From Butyrivibrio sp. AC2005 (GTDB taxonomy: Bacteria; Bacillota; Clostridia; Lachnospirales; Lachnospiraceae), in the NCBI RefSeq assembly GCF_000424145.1, contig NZ_AUJI01000042.1, positions 1-44,252 of the forward strand: a stretch of DNA of 44,252 nt, given 5' to 3'. Positions 17,773-26,593 of this stretch are shown here, one piece after another. A model generated the notes under the pieces. That model did no database searches, was not told the DNA's origin, and saw only the letters and a program-made list of their open reading frames with translations. The translations under genes and the position numbers were made by a program. Within the stretch, counting starts at the first letter, position 1. Every line of letters begins with the position of its first letter.

Positions 17773-18804
17773 TTATAGCAGAGATATAATACTCTTCTCT
17801 ACTTTCGCAGCAACATTTCTCGGTGTATACCGCTTTCCATACTCATATGACATTTGTTGTTTTAACAAAAGTTCTTCATCTGTAATTTTTTGAGTTTCCG
17901 CAAAAGCTCGCTTAAACTCTTCCGGAGAATAATCTTTCATATTCAGAATAAATCTAAGATCAGAATATTTCTGATCAAAATGTCCCAGACATACACACCC
18001 GTTCAGACATCCCGTTTTAAATGTTGCATTTTTTTCATCTATACATGGCCGTATTGGTACAATACAAAAGGCACATTCGCTCATTATATCAAGAATCTTA
18101 TCCGGCGGGCAATCATAAACATAACAAACGCCTTTATGCTCATCAATACTTCCTAATTTCGTTCCTGATAATATATAGAGAGTATTATTTCCATCCCTAT
18201 TGAAACTATCCCATCCTTCAAGCATTTCTTCAAATGCTTTGGTTTTGCTAATAAGTCCAAAAAAAACATAGCTATCCCTTTTTTTGTGGTCATTGAAATG
18301 TAATGTATCGGAATAAATATTGGTGGGAATCATTCGCTCAAAGTACTTGGGACAAAAACGCAGCAATGCTTCCCCCATCTCATTATTGCTCACAAAAATA
18401 GCATCTGATATAGTACATAAGTATTCAATTATTATTTTTCTTAGCTTATTTACCCTTTCGTATTCATGAACCGAGGTCAAAACCTTAATTCCTGCTTTTT
18501 TAGCAGTATTCGAAAGCCTTCTGAATGCTATTAAAATTATTGGATTCCATTCTGCAAAAGGATATTCAATAACGATAGCATCAAACGAATCCTCACCATG
18601 TTTAATATCCCTAATAAGTCTATTAATCTGTGATGTCATACCATAATTCAGCATCTTCCCTAATGTGCCTATGTCTGTCTTACAATCTGCTGAATATATT
18701 TCCACATCAACATCCTTAATACTATCCCCGTATATTACCTTACTATAAGCACCAATTCCATCATATGATTTTCCAAAATTATTACAAATTACCCCTATTC
18801 TCAT
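17773..18804 (-). CDS. GT-B glycosyltransferase
   Basis: A 343-residue soluble protein. The start RIGVICNNFGKSYDGIGAYS resembles the glycine-rich opening of GT4 enzymes, and the second half holds VFFGLISKTKAFEEML and CAFCIVPIRPC. The usual GT4 EX7E region is not obvious, so the specific CAZy family is uncertain. The ATG at 18804 is preferred over an in-frame TTG at 18807 because AGGA lies eight bases before it. Three cysteines cluster in FKTGCLNGCVCLGHF, which is unusual for the family. It is encoded 18 bp after the Wzy-like gene and 28 bp before the acyltransferase-3 gene and probably adds one sugar of the repeat unit. Confidence 0.7.
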   Translation of the reverse strand: MRIGVICNNFGKSYDGIGAYSKVIYGDSIKDVDVEIYSADCKTDIGTLGKMLNYGMTSQINRLIRDIKHGEDSFDAIVIEYPFAEWNPIILIAFRRLSNTAKKAGIKVLTSVHEYERVNKLRKIIIEYLCTISDAIFVSNNEMGEALLRFCPKYFERMIPTNIYSDTLHFNDHKKRDSYVFFGLISKTKAFEEMLEGWDSFNRDGNNTLYILSGTKLGSIDEHKGVCYVYDCPPDKILDIMSECAFCIVPIRPCIDEKNATFKTGCLNGCVCLGHFDQKYSDLRFILNMKDYSPEEFKRAFAETQKITDEELLLKQQMSYEYGKRYTPRNVAAKVEKSIISLL

Positions 18805-18822
18805 CAATTTTCCTACATTTCA

Positions 18823-20136
18823 TTATGAATCATAGTTTTCATTCAAAACTGCAATATGTCTTTTATATCCAATCAAAAAAAGAATCTCATACCAAAAGCC
18901 ATATAACCAAAAATTCCCTACTAATATCCAATGCAATCCCTGCGCAATGATGCCACAGAACAAAGTTCTTGAATAAATATCCTTGTGAAGCATTTTCTTA
19001 CAGTAAATAAAAGTAGCTATAACTCCTGCTACGCCCAAAATCCCTCTATCAGTCATGGAAGACAAATAAATATTATTAGCCTCACTTACATTATTTTGAT
19101 AAAAATCAGTTCTCAACAATGATTTGAAATAATATGCACCTGTACCTTTTCCCAAAATCAATTCAGAAATCGTACTCTCAGATATTATTTTTTTTGCAAA
19201 TTCAACATGCTGAGATCTGTCTACTGCAGAAAAATTAAATGAGGCATTGTCCTGTCTAAAAATATAATAAGATACCTTATTAATCACATTATCAAATAAA
19301 GCCTGAGACATGGCTCTACTACTTAATACAATCACAAATGCTACCAATAAAGCAGCCATCCCTAATAATATCACAAGGCATTTATTTACTCTTTGCCTTG
19401 ATGTAATAAGCACATAACATATTATTATTAAGTCAATCCCATAAACAGCAGAAGAAAAACTGAATAATGATATCACAAATAATACAAAAATATATGTCAT
19501 ATATTTGATATTGTCTCTTTGAGTATTATATTCATCCAAATATTTCATCAAGAAGTAATATAACATCATTGCCAAAAGCGGTGCCAAATATCCTGGTTCA
19601 GAGCACGTTCCTTTCAGCCTATGAAATACATGACCTGCGATACTAATGAAATTAGCATCATATCGATCACCAGCAAACAATAAATCGCTCAAATAAAAAT
19701 ATCTGTTAGTAATAACAGTGAAAATACATGCAATCGCTTGCACCCAAGCTGTATACTTCATCAGCATATCTATGTTTTGTGAGGTTATTTCAAACCTGCT
19801 TCCCAAGAAGAATACAAGCACCATAAGCCAAAGCATATTCCTGGCTATATATTTAATAGCAAAAGAAAAAACTATAGTCTCCTTATTTAACACCACCCCA
19901 AGAAGAGTGACTAATAAGTTAAACAAAACTATCCATAAGATACCTGATTCTTTGTATTTTAATTTCCATGCACTCACAAAGAAAATAAAGAAAAGTGAAA
20001 TAACAATCCATATCTCTGATAACCGGAATGGTACATCTTTAATGGTATAAGCAAATGCGTCCTTTAAAGGAAATGTAAATAGCATACCAAATATAGCTAC
20101 TGACAATAATGAAATTCTTTTATTTCTATAGTCCAT
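18823..20136 (-). CDS. Wzy-like polysaccharide polymerase (O-antigen polymerase family)
   Basis: A 437-residue membrane protein with about eleven hydrophobic segments and a large loop around residues 270-345 that contains the conserved-type sequence SELILGKGTGAYYF. Similar 'GxGxG' loops occur in O-antigen polymerases. The start is placed at the ATG at 20136 because GGGG lies just upstream; an ATG four codons earlier lacks a ribosome site. The likely role is joining flipped repeat units outside the membrane. A second protein of this kind is encoded at 24548-25816, so one may be the polymerase and the other a ligase, or they may serve two polymers. Confidence 0.8.
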   Translation of the reverse strand: MDYRNKRISLLSVAIFGMLFTFPLKDAFAYTIKDVPFRLSEIWIVISLFFIFFVSAWKLKYKESGILWIVLFNLLVTLLGVVLNKETIVFSFAIKYIARNMLWLMVLVFFLGSRFEITSQNIDMLMKYTAWVQAIACIFTVITNRYFYLSDLLFAGDRYDANFISIAGHVFHRLKGTCSEPGYLAPLLAMMLYYFLMKYLDEYNTQRDNIKYMTYIFVLFVISLFSFSSAVYGIDLIIICYVLITSRQRVNKCLVILLGMAALLVAFVIVLSSRAMSQALFDNVINKVSYYIFRQDNASFNFSAVDRSQHVEFAKKIISESTISELILGKGTGAYYFKSLLRTDFYQNNVSEANNIYLSSMTDRGILGVAGVIATFIYCKKMLHKDIYSRTLFCGIIAQGLHWILVGNFWLYGFWYEILFLIGYKRHIAVLNENYDS

Positions 20137-20193
20137 TGATCCCCACATTTTAAAACCGAAAAATCGGACCTATCTTATCAGTTAAGTAGCTGC

Positions 20194-20236
20194 ATAGTAT
20201 TTGGTTTCCGCAATTATTGAGTAAACCAAATACTAT
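20194..20236 (-). repeat. Perfect 14-bp inverted repeat directly after a glycosyltransferase stop codon
   Basis: Arms atagtatttggttt (20194-20207) and its exact complement (20223-20236) enclose 15 bases. The hairpin begins 6 bp after the stop of the GT4 gene and lies about 60 bp ahead of the Wzy-like start. There is no T-run, so it is not a standard terminator; it may protect the mRNA end or reduce read-through. Confidence 0.6.
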
Positions 20237-20242
20237 TAACAA

Positions 20243-21367
20243 TTATCTTTCATTTTCAAAAACTTTCAAGATATTATCTTTATACTGTTTATATAAAAAG
20301 TTTTGCTCCACTCTTGATTTAGCAGCTTCGCCTAACTTTTTCCTTAAGTTCTCATCATCTGCTAACCGCATTAAAGCCTCTGCGTACTTTTCAACATTAC
20401 GATTATCAACTTCCAATCCAGTTACATCTTTTAAATTTACAAAATTAACACCAGATCCTTTAATATAAAAGGTTACAGCAGGTTTTCCAAAATACATGCC
20501 CTCTGCAAGCCCCAGACCAAAAGCCTCATTCTTTGTAATAGAAGGAAAAACAAATATATCTGCAGCTTCAAGATATGCTTTTTGGACATCGTCAGAAGTC
20601 GCACCAAGTAAAGTGAAGTTATTTAAATCTTTTGTAGTCTGCTCTATTCTGTTTGTTGAAGAACCGGGATAGCCTGATACATAAAATACAAATCGTTCAT
20701 CCACTAATCTGGCAACTTGTGCAAGATATTCAAATCCCTTATATGGGACAACTCTTCCGATACCCAAACATATTATTTTGTCCTTATTCTTTTCTCGTAT
20801 TTCCATGGCCATTTTATGGCTAGCATCTGATGGAATCAGATTTTTTTCATCAATACAGCTGGGAACCACTACACATTTATTCTTAAATCGTGATAAATAA
20901 AAACTGCCCTCTATATAATTAGGGCTAGTAGCAATTATCCTATCCGCTCTTTTAAGTTCCTTGCAATATAGCGATCTAAGTAGCCTACCCCCAATCTTCT
21001 GCTTTATTATGTCAGAATGCCAATATGTTATAAGCTTTGCCTCCTTTGAAATATACTTCAAAACCCAGAATGTTAAAAAGGGATCCGGCTCATGAACAAT
21101 TACAAAGTCTGGCTTGTACTCTCTTAACTCTTTTCTTATTTTCCCACATATAGATAACGATAGTGGCTGCGAAGCTACTTTAATACTTCCAAATCTTGAA
21201 ACATTTACTCCATCTACAATGTCAACTGCATTGCTTTTCTCCCTAGAGAAGCAAACTACCCTCATTTCATACTTTCCTTCTACAGCATCGCTTATAGACT
21301 TAGCAGTCTTTTCTATTCCTCCAAGTTCTGGATAATAATATTTTGAAATTTGCAGAATCTTTTTCAT
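20243..21367 (-). CDS. GT4 family glycosyltransferase
   Basis: A 374-residue GT-B enzyme with clear GT4 features. The N-terminus ISKYYYPELGGIEKTAKSI holds the glycine-rich acceptor-side motif. The C-terminal domain has GIGRVVPYKGFEYLAQVAR near residue 200 and FVFPSITKNEAFGLGLAEGM near 275, with the EAFGLGLAE (EX7E) donor-site motif. This is typical of mannosyl-, glucosyl- or heptosyltransferases of the GT4 group. It lies 92 bp after the HddC-GmhB fusion gene and is the first transferase after the GDP-heptose genes, so it is a candidate for heptose transfer, though that is only inferred from position. Confidence 0.85.
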   Translation of the reverse strand: MKKILQISKYYYPELGGIEKTAKSISDAVEGKYEMRVVCFSREKSNAVDIVDGVNVSRFGSIKVASQPLSLSICGKIRKELREYKPDFVIVHEPDPFLTFWVLKYISKEAKLITYWHSDIIKQKIGGRLLRSLYCKELKRADRIIATSPNYIEGSFYLSRFKNKCVVVPSCIDEKNLIPSDASHKMAMEIREKNKDKIICLGIGRVVPYKGFEYLAQVARLVDERFVFYVSGYPGSSTNRIEQTTKDLNNFTLLGATSDDVQKAYLEAADIFVFPSITKNEAFGLGLAEGMYFGKPAVTFYIKGSGVNFVNLKDVTGLEVDNRNVEKYAEALMRLADDENLRKKLGEAAKSRVEQNFLYKQYKDNILKVFENER

Positions 21368-21459
21368 TACATCTAATCTCCATATATAACTAATGTTTTC
21401 TGTTCTTAATGGACATTACAATCTTGTTATTAAATAGACAATTATAACAGAAAACTATA

Positions 21460-22728
21460 TTAAAGATAATTATTTACAAAATCAAGAAGAGAATTAACAT
21501 CTCCACCTATTCGGATGCTTTTACAACCTGCAGTAGCACCAGCAATAATGTCATTCTCTCCATCTCCTACCATGAACGATTCTGAGAGACTAATATTATA
21601 GTCTTCTGCTGCTTTTAATAACATACCCGGCTTTGGTTTTCTGCATTCACAATGTATTTTGAGTTCCTTAACTTCACCTTCATATCCACTATCAGGATGA
21701 TGTGGACAATAGTATATCGCATCAAGATATGCGCCATCTTGACCAAGAAGTGTTTCCATCTTGTTATGAATTTCATTAAGTTCCTCGTAGGTAACCTCCC
21801 CTCTGGCAATAACCGGCTGGTTGGTAACAACTATGACAAGGTATCCTGATTCATTAATTTTTCTGATAGCCTTTGATACACCAGGTAGCAGTTCAAATTC
21901 ATCTATATCTCTTAAAAAACCAACATATTTATTTATTGTTCCATCTCTGTCGAGAAAGACGGCCTTTTGCTTATGTTGTAAATTTTTCTGTTCAACTTTT
22001 CCAGACTTTATATCATTTTCGATAAGATAAAATCTGTCTGGTGTGCCCATATCCTTAATGTATTCTGGAGTGTCATAAATATATAACTCACCATCTTCTA
22101 TAAGTGGCTTTAATATCTGTCTATCCAAGTCAATCTTTTCATCTACATCGAAATTAAATTTATCCATTATCTTGGGTGATAAGATATGTACTCCTGCATT
22201 AACTCTGTTTCTGTACCATTTTCTAGAATCTTCTTTATGAAGCCAATTTAATACCTTCCCATCTTCGTCAGCAATGATTATTCCACTGTCATATGGATGA
22301 TTATTGGGATGAGTAATTATTGTTGCAAGACCTTTTTTATTATGATGCTCTTTTACAAAACGATTAAAATCTATATCAAATATGATATCTCCGTTTAATA
22401 AAAGGAAATCTTCGGTTAACTTTTCCTTCAATGAAAATAATGCCCCTGCTGTTCCAAGTGGCTTATTTTCAACAAAATATTCTATATTTACCCCAAATGT
22501 TTCTCCTGTTACCGGCGAAACCTTTGAACCGTCTCCAAAATAACTTTGTATAGTATCTCCAAGATATCCAACTATAAGTAGTATATCTGTAAGACCTTGT
22601 CTTCTTAACGCTTCGATTTCGTACTCCAACACAGGTTTTCCTGAAAGGGGAATCATTGGCTTTGGTACTTCAGAATTAATTGACGCTATTCTAGTACCTC
22701 TGCCACCTGCCATAATTACTGTTTTCAT
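21460..22728 (-). CDS. Bifunctional heptose-1-phosphate guanylyltransferase (HddC-like) and heptose bisphosphate phosphatase (GmhB-like)
   Basis: A 422-residue two-domain protein. Residues 1 to about 235 form a sugar-1-phosphate nucleotidyltransferase: VIMAGGRGTRI at 4-14, PMIPLSGKPVLEY and LNGDIIFDID. Residues about 250-422 form a HAD phosphatase of the histidinol-phosphatase/GmhB group: VFLDRDGTINKY, VVTNQPVIARGE, a metal-binding Cys/His set in YYCPHHPDSG and HCECRKPKPGM, and VGDGENDI. In GDP-D-glycero-alpha-D-manno-heptose synthesis the GmhB step removes the C7 phosphate and HddC then adds GMP, so the fusion joins two consecutive steps. It overlaps hddA by 4 bp (ATGA). Upstream genes in the operon supply the kinase and isomerase, which supports the heptose assignment. 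Confidence 0.88.
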   Translation of the reverse strand: MKTVIMAGGRGTRIASINSEVPKPMIPLSGKPVLEYEIEALRRQGLTDILLIVGYLGDTIQSYFGDGSKVSPVTGETFGVNIEYFVENKPLGTAGALFSLKEKLTEDFLLLNGDIIFDIDFNRFVKEHHNKKGLATIITHPNNHPYDSGIIIADEDGKVLNWLHKEDSRKWYRNRVNAGVHILSPKIMDKFNFDVDEKIDLDRQILKPLIEDGELYIYDTPEYIKDMGTPDRFYLIENDIKSGKVEQKNLQHKQKAVFLDRDGTINKYVGFLRDIDEFELLPGVSKAIRKINESGYLVIVVTNQPVIARGEVTYEELNEIHNKMETLLGQDGAYLDAIYYCPHHPDSGYEGEVKELKIHCECRKPKPGMLLKAAEDYNISLSESFMVGDGENDIIAGATAGCKSIRIGGDVNSLLDFVNNYL

Positions 22729-23735
22729 AATCCGCGCCTCTTCTCCGGATCATAAGCCTCAGCCTTGTAGTAAACAACCCTTGTGCCTTCATCCTCAAAA
22801 CAAAAAGGTACATAAAGGAGATCATTCATTGCTTCTCTTACCTTATTTCGCTTTTCTTCAGGCACATAAAATAGTAGGAATCCACCCCCGCCTGCCCCGA
22901 GAAGTTTTCCTCCAAGCGCTCCTGCTTTAATACCTTTTTCATAATATTCATCTATTCTTCCGGTTGATACATTATTTCCAGTACTTCTCTTAAGCTTCCA
23001 AGTATAGTCAAGGAGTTTTCCAAATTCATCAATATTTGCATCCTTATTCACAAGTATCTTTTCTGCATCATCAACAAGTGTGTACATCTCTGCGAGCTGT
23101 TTTTTCTTTTCTGAAACGGGAGTTGCAGATTTTTGGATTTCAGATGAGAGTCTTGTAAAGCCTGTAAAGAACATCATCATATTGTCATTAAGCAATTTTT
23201 TTCTATCCGAAGATATAATAATAGGAAGAACATCATAACCATCAGAATAAAAATTAATTCTGTTAAGACCTCCAAATGATGCTGCTATTTGATCCTGCCA
23301 TCCTCCAGCTTCTTCACATAGTACACGTTCAAGATAGATTGCATCATCAGCAAGCTGTCTTTTATCGGCATATTTCCCCTTAAGAGCATAGAAAGCGTTA
23401 ATCATTCCTACCGCAAATGAGCTACTTGTACCAAGTCCACTTCTTGCAGGAAGATCTGCCTCATAAGATAAACGAAGTTCATGCATATCCATCATATCCA
23501 TAGCATTCCTTATTGCAGGATGATCGACGTCTCCCAAATTCGTTACTCTCTCTATCTGTGCATAAACAAATTCAGAAGTATAATCGAAAAAAGGCGGAAG
23601 ATGCCTTACATTTACGTAACAATACTTATCAAAAGTAGTTGATAACACTGCACCTTTATTATCCTTGAAATAATCTTCCATATCTGTACCGCCACCGAAA
23701 AAGGACATACGAAACGGTGTTCTTGTAATAACCAT
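22725..23735 (-). CDS. hddA: D-glycero-alpha-D-manno-heptose-7-phosphate kinase (GHMP family)
   Basis: A 336-residue GHMP kinase. The N-terminus ITRTPFRMSFFGGGTDMEDYF is the substrate-binding block of HddA-like sugar kinases. The ATP loop is LPARSGLGTSSSFAVG near residue 96, and the C-terminal motif KLLGAGGGGFLLFY lies near 280. It phosphorylates C1 of D-glycero-D-manno-heptose 7-phosphate to give the 1,7-bisphosphate. L-fucose or other GHMP sugar kinases share the fold, but placement between gmhA and an HddC-GmhB fusion makes the heptose role likely. A 98-bp gap with a small AGCCTATA hairpin (23768-23789) separates it from gmhA. Confidence 0.85.
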   Translation of the reverse strand: MVITRTPFRMSFFGGGTDMEDYFKDNKGAVLSTTFDKYCYVNVRHLPPFFDYTSEFVYAQIERVTNLGDVDHPAIRNAMDMMDMHELRLSYEADLPARSGLGTSSSFAVGMINAFYALKGKYADKRQLADDAIYLERVLCEEAGGWQDQIAASFGGLNRINFYSDGYDVLPIIISSDRKKLLNDNMMMFFTGFTRLSSEIQKSATPVSEKKKQLAEMYTLVDDAEKILVNKDANIDEFGKLLDYTWKLKRSTGNNVSTGRIDEYYEKGIKAGALGGKLLGAGGGGFLLFYVPEEKRNKVREAMNDLLYVPFCFEDEGTRVVYYKAEAYDPEKRRGL

Positions 23736-23833
23736 AATCCAAAATCTTCCTTATATTTTATTCATTTAGCCTATATATCACTATAGGCTGCTCATACTTG
23801 ATTTATCTTATACAAATATTGTATTTATATGTT

Positions 23834-24475
23834 CTAAAAAAACTCTTCTTCCAACATCAAGCATAGTGCATGGTATATTGGAAGATGTAATTCCTGAATC
23901 TTATATGTTTCTGTTTCCGGAACTATCACGCAGGTATCACAGTAATCCTTTAACTTTCCACCATCGCGTCCGGTAAGGCCTATGACTTTTAATCCTTTAG
24001 CCTTTGCCATGATTGATGCATAAATAATATTTTCAGAATTTCCAGACGTTGATATTCCGAAAAATACATCATTTTTCGTACCATATCCATTGACCTGTTG
24101 AGCAAAGCTCATCTTCGGATTCACATCATTTAGAAATGCTGTAGAAAGAGCCACATGATCCACCACCGCTATTGCAGGAAGTGCACCCTGTATCGCTTCT
24201 GATAACTCCACACCAAGGTCCTTGTTTATCTGTATGAGTATTTCCTTAAATTCTTTGTCAAGCATTCTAGGCTTAATAAAACCTTTCATCAGTTCCCCAA
24301 CAATATGCTCTGCATCTGCTGCTGAACCTCCATTCCCAGCTACGAGCAACTTACCGCCATTGCTATAGCAACTCCTTATTATCTCAAAAGTCTTCATAAT
24401 GTTATCCTTTTCTCTTTCTAGAGAAGGATATCTTTGAAATAATTCATCATATATTGCAATTATTTTTTCTCTCAT
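23834..24475 (-). CDS. gmhA: Sedoheptulose-7-phosphate isomerase (phosphoheptose isomerase)
   Basis: A 213-residue SIS-domain protein. GNGGSAADAEHIVGELM near residue 46 is the GmhA signature, followed by FFGISTSGNSENI and VIGLTGRDGGKL, and a C-terminal QELHLPIYHALC with the active-site-type glutamine and histidine. It converts sedoheptulose 7-phosphate to D-glycero-D-manno-heptose 7-phosphate, the first committed step toward GDP-heptose. AAGGA precedes the ATG at 24475. It is the first of the heptose genes in transcription order. Length is a little above the usual 190-200 because of an insert around residues 75-95. Confidence 0.9.
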   Translation of the reverse strand: MREKIIAIYDELFQRYPSLEREKDNIMKTFEIIRSCYSNGGKLLVAGNGGSAADAEHIVGELMKGFIKPRMLDKEFKEILIQINKDLGVELSEAIQGALPAIAVVDHVALSTAFLNDVNPKMSFAQQVNGYGTKNDVFFGISTSGNSENIIYASIMAKAKGLKVIGLTGRDGGKLKDYCDTCVIVPETETYKIQELHLPIYHALCLMLEEEFF

Positions 24476-24547
24476 TGGTAAATCCTTCTAAATCATTAAC
24501 TAATAAATCATCTTATAACCAATTACTGTCACATAGTCAAAAAATCC

Positions 24548-25816
24548 TTACATTTGTACACAACCATACTTACATTTGTCTTTTATACCTAGATATATGC
24601 CTATCCCTGAAAATAAAACAAATGACAAATTCATCCAGTATTCCATGTCAACAAAAAGGCTCAATATTATAATGCACATAGAAAAAATAGCCGCTTTTCT
24701 TACCGAGCCATTCTTGTCCACTATAGCAGAAATAATTACTTTTATAAAAACTATCGCATAAAGGATAAATGAGCATAATCCATAATCATATAAAATAGAA
24801 AGAAATGTATTTTCTATGGGACCCGCATATTCGCTTGCAGCATTTATCCCTGTCAATTCTGCCATAGAATTTTTAATTGCATAATAACCATGTAATTGTC
24901 CTCTTCCCAATAACAACTCTATTATTGATCCTTTTGGGTATAGACGTAATATCTCCCTTATGGCAAGCACTCTGGTACCTATACTGTAGTCATTTCCTAA
25001 TGAAAAATCTCCTTTTAGAACTCTAAAAAGTGCTCCAAATCTTGAAGTTGTCAATATAAGTATCTTAAAACAAGAATCTTTATATATAAAAATCAACAAC
25101 AATATACATATTATAACGACCCCCAACAATAGCCTTCTCCTTTTACAATCTGTCTGAAGGATTCTTTTTTTTATGATATCCCTATGTAATAACAAAAAAA
25201 ATAGAATAATGAAAAAAGCCATTATCATACATACTCTCACGGATGTTAATACTATACACACACTTGATAACGCTATTCCTGCTATCTTTTGTCTCATATT
25301 ATCTATATATAAAATAGATATAAGAAGAAATGCTATCATAGCATCAGCTTCCAATACGGGATTCTGAAAAGCCATGCTCATTCTTTCACCATTCTGAAAA
25401 ACCTGTGCATGATGAAAAAGAGCTGCTACCCCTAACACCATCAGCGCTTTCCACATCAGGCTATATATCTCATTGTTACCATCATTCATAAGACCAATAA
25501 TATAACCGAAAAATACTAATAAAAAAGCAGAAAGAGCAAACTTATCAGAAAGAGGTTCCGTTCTGCTAAAAAACCTAAAATATATCGTTAATATCATGAC
25601 AAGCACAAAAAACACCGTATATTTTCTAATAAAACTCAATAAAATATACAACGAATCCTTTAATCCCGCAATAAATAAAAATGTAATTACTAATGCAATA
25701 TGCAAATATCCATCACGGGAATAATCCAATAAAGATATTATAACTGACGCTAACAAGCCAATTCCTAAATAATCACGCCATATTGTTTCTTTGTTATCCA
25801 CACTGTTTCCCTTCAT
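24548..25816 (-). CDS. O-antigen polymerase/ligase family membrane protein
   Basis: A membrane protein of about 422 residues with roughly ten to twelve hydrophobic segments. The long external loop near residues 300-345 has IIELLLGRGQLHGYYAIKNS and ends before a segment with PIENTFLSILYDYGL, where N-T-F-L-xx-L-xx-G is a usual Wzy_C/O-antigen-ligase feature. It is either the polymerase or a ligase attaching chains to the cell wall. It is the first gene of the polysaccharide run. The start is unsure: ATG at 25816 has no good ribosome site, whereas a GTG at 25801 is preceded by GAAGGG. A 20-bp inverted repeat lies just upstream. Confidence 0.8.
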   Translation of the reverse strand: MKGNSVDNKETIWRDYLGIGLLASVIISLLDYSRDGYLHIALVITFLFIAGLKDSLYILLSFIRKYTVFFVLVMILTIYFRFFSRTEPLSDKFALSAFLLVFFGYIIGLMNDGNNEIYSLMWKALMVLGVAALFHHAQVFQNGERMSMAFQNPVLEADAMIAFLLISILYIDNMRQKIAGIALSSVCIVLTSVRVCMIMAFFIILFFLLLHRDIIKKRILQTDCKRRRLLLGVVIICILLLIFIYKDSCFKILILTTSRFGALFRVLKGDFSLGNDYSIGTRVLAIREILRLYPKGSIIELLLGRGQLHGYYAIKNSMAELTGINAASEYAGPIENTFLSILYDYGLCSFILYAIVFIKVIISAIVDKNGSVRKAAIFSMCIIILSLFVDMEYWMNLSFVLFSGIGIYLGIKDKCKYGCVQM

Positions 25817-25835
25817 CAAATTTATTGGTCTTTAA

Positions 25836-25903
25836 AATTGTCTCCTACGGATCATATCATATTTTTTACTATACCTGATACTCATGATCCGTAGAAGACA
25901 ATT
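25836..25903 (-). repeat. 20-bp inverted repeat (19/20) with 28-base loop in the leader of the polysaccharide run
   Basis: The left arm aattgtctcctacggatcat (25836-25855) pairs with 25884-25903; the one mismatch is a G-U pair in RNA. It lies 20 bp before the start of the first polysaccharide gene and 128 bp after the XRE gene. On the minus strand the second arm is followed by TTTTAA, so it could act as a weak terminator for the XRE gene or as an attenuator for the polysaccharide genes. The rest of 25904-26030 is AT-rich with no feature I can defend. Confidence 0.6.
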
Positions 25904-26030
25904 GTACTATTTATATACATCTGATAGGCAAAATTTTTTTTCATTTTACTACAATATACACTCATATTAAAGAATGTATACATTTATTGCACATTTGTAA
26001 TATTTTATATGTTCAATATTTGCTCAAATG

Positions 26031-26531
26031 TTATCCCATCATTGCATCCCACAATTTGTCCTGAGCTTTAAGCGCTCTGCTTATAAGCCGCTCTCCTCTG
26101 GCATCCATATTAACAGATTTCACAACGGTCCCTGAAGGAATATTTGTCAAATCGAGTCCAGGAAAGCTTAAGCCTTCATCACGTATAGATAGAATCGGTG
26201 CCATAGCTTCCTTTATCTTATGATACTTATCATTATTCTCCGCATATTCTTTTGCAGGTTCTGAATTTTCATTAATTGTTTTTTCAAGTAAATCCAGTAA
26301 TTTTGTTGGATATTTTATAGTGTGTTCTATAGGAAACCTTATTCCAACAAATTCCTCGTAAGTGATTCCATAAAGAGTTAATATCGCATTAATTTCCTCT
26401 ACTCCTAATGTTGTCTTACCTTGCTCATAGCGGCAATATGTACTCTTACTAACCCCGAGAGCTTCGGCAACCTGCTGCTGTGTGTAATTATGCTGATCAC
26501 GTAATATAATAAGTGTGTTAGAAATCGTCAT
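26031..26531 (-). CDS. XRE-family transcriptional regulator
   Basis: A 166-residue protein. Residues about 1-60 form a Cro/CI-type helix-turn-helix: LIILRDQHNYTQQQVAEALG, then SKSTYCRYEQGKTTLGVEEI. The remaining 100 residues are charged and not recognised; they may dimerise or bind a ligand. The start at 26531 is chosen because GGGAGG lies eight bases upstream, whereas the extra residues to 26558 would read through the operator. A perfect inverted repeat overlaps its own promoter, so autorepression is likely. It lies between the conjugation module and the polysaccharide run and could regulate either; the sequence does not decide which. Confidence 0.88.
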   Translation of the reverse strand: MTISNTLIILRDQHNYTQQQVAEALGVSKSTYCRYEQGKTTLGVEEINAILTLYGITYEEFVGIRFPIEHTIKYPTKLLDLLEKTINENSEPAKEYAENNDKYHKIKEAMAPILSIRDEGLSFPGLDLTNIPSGTVVKSVNMDARGERLISRALKAQDKLWDAMMG

Positions 26532-26544
26532 AGCTGACCTCCCA

Positions 26545-26593
26545 TATAATAATTTCATAAATGATACTCCGTTTCATTTATGAAATTATTATA
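26545..26593 (-). promoter_or_regulatory. Perfect 20-bp inverted repeat: probable operator of the XRE regulator
   Basis: tataataatttcataaatga (26545-26564) is repeated exactly in inverted form at 26574-26593, with a 9-bp spacer. It covers the -10 element and the start region of the XRE gene's promoter and ends just before its ribosome site. This is the expected layout for an autorepressing Cro/CI-type protein. The repeat and its position are observed; the binding protein is inferred. Confidence 0.75.

Noticed and set aside
25836..25903. Invertible promoter (phase-variation switch) in front of the polysaccharide run
   Set aside because: The loop between the inverted arms is only 28 bp, too short for a usual invertible promoter, and no recombinase gene is in the window.
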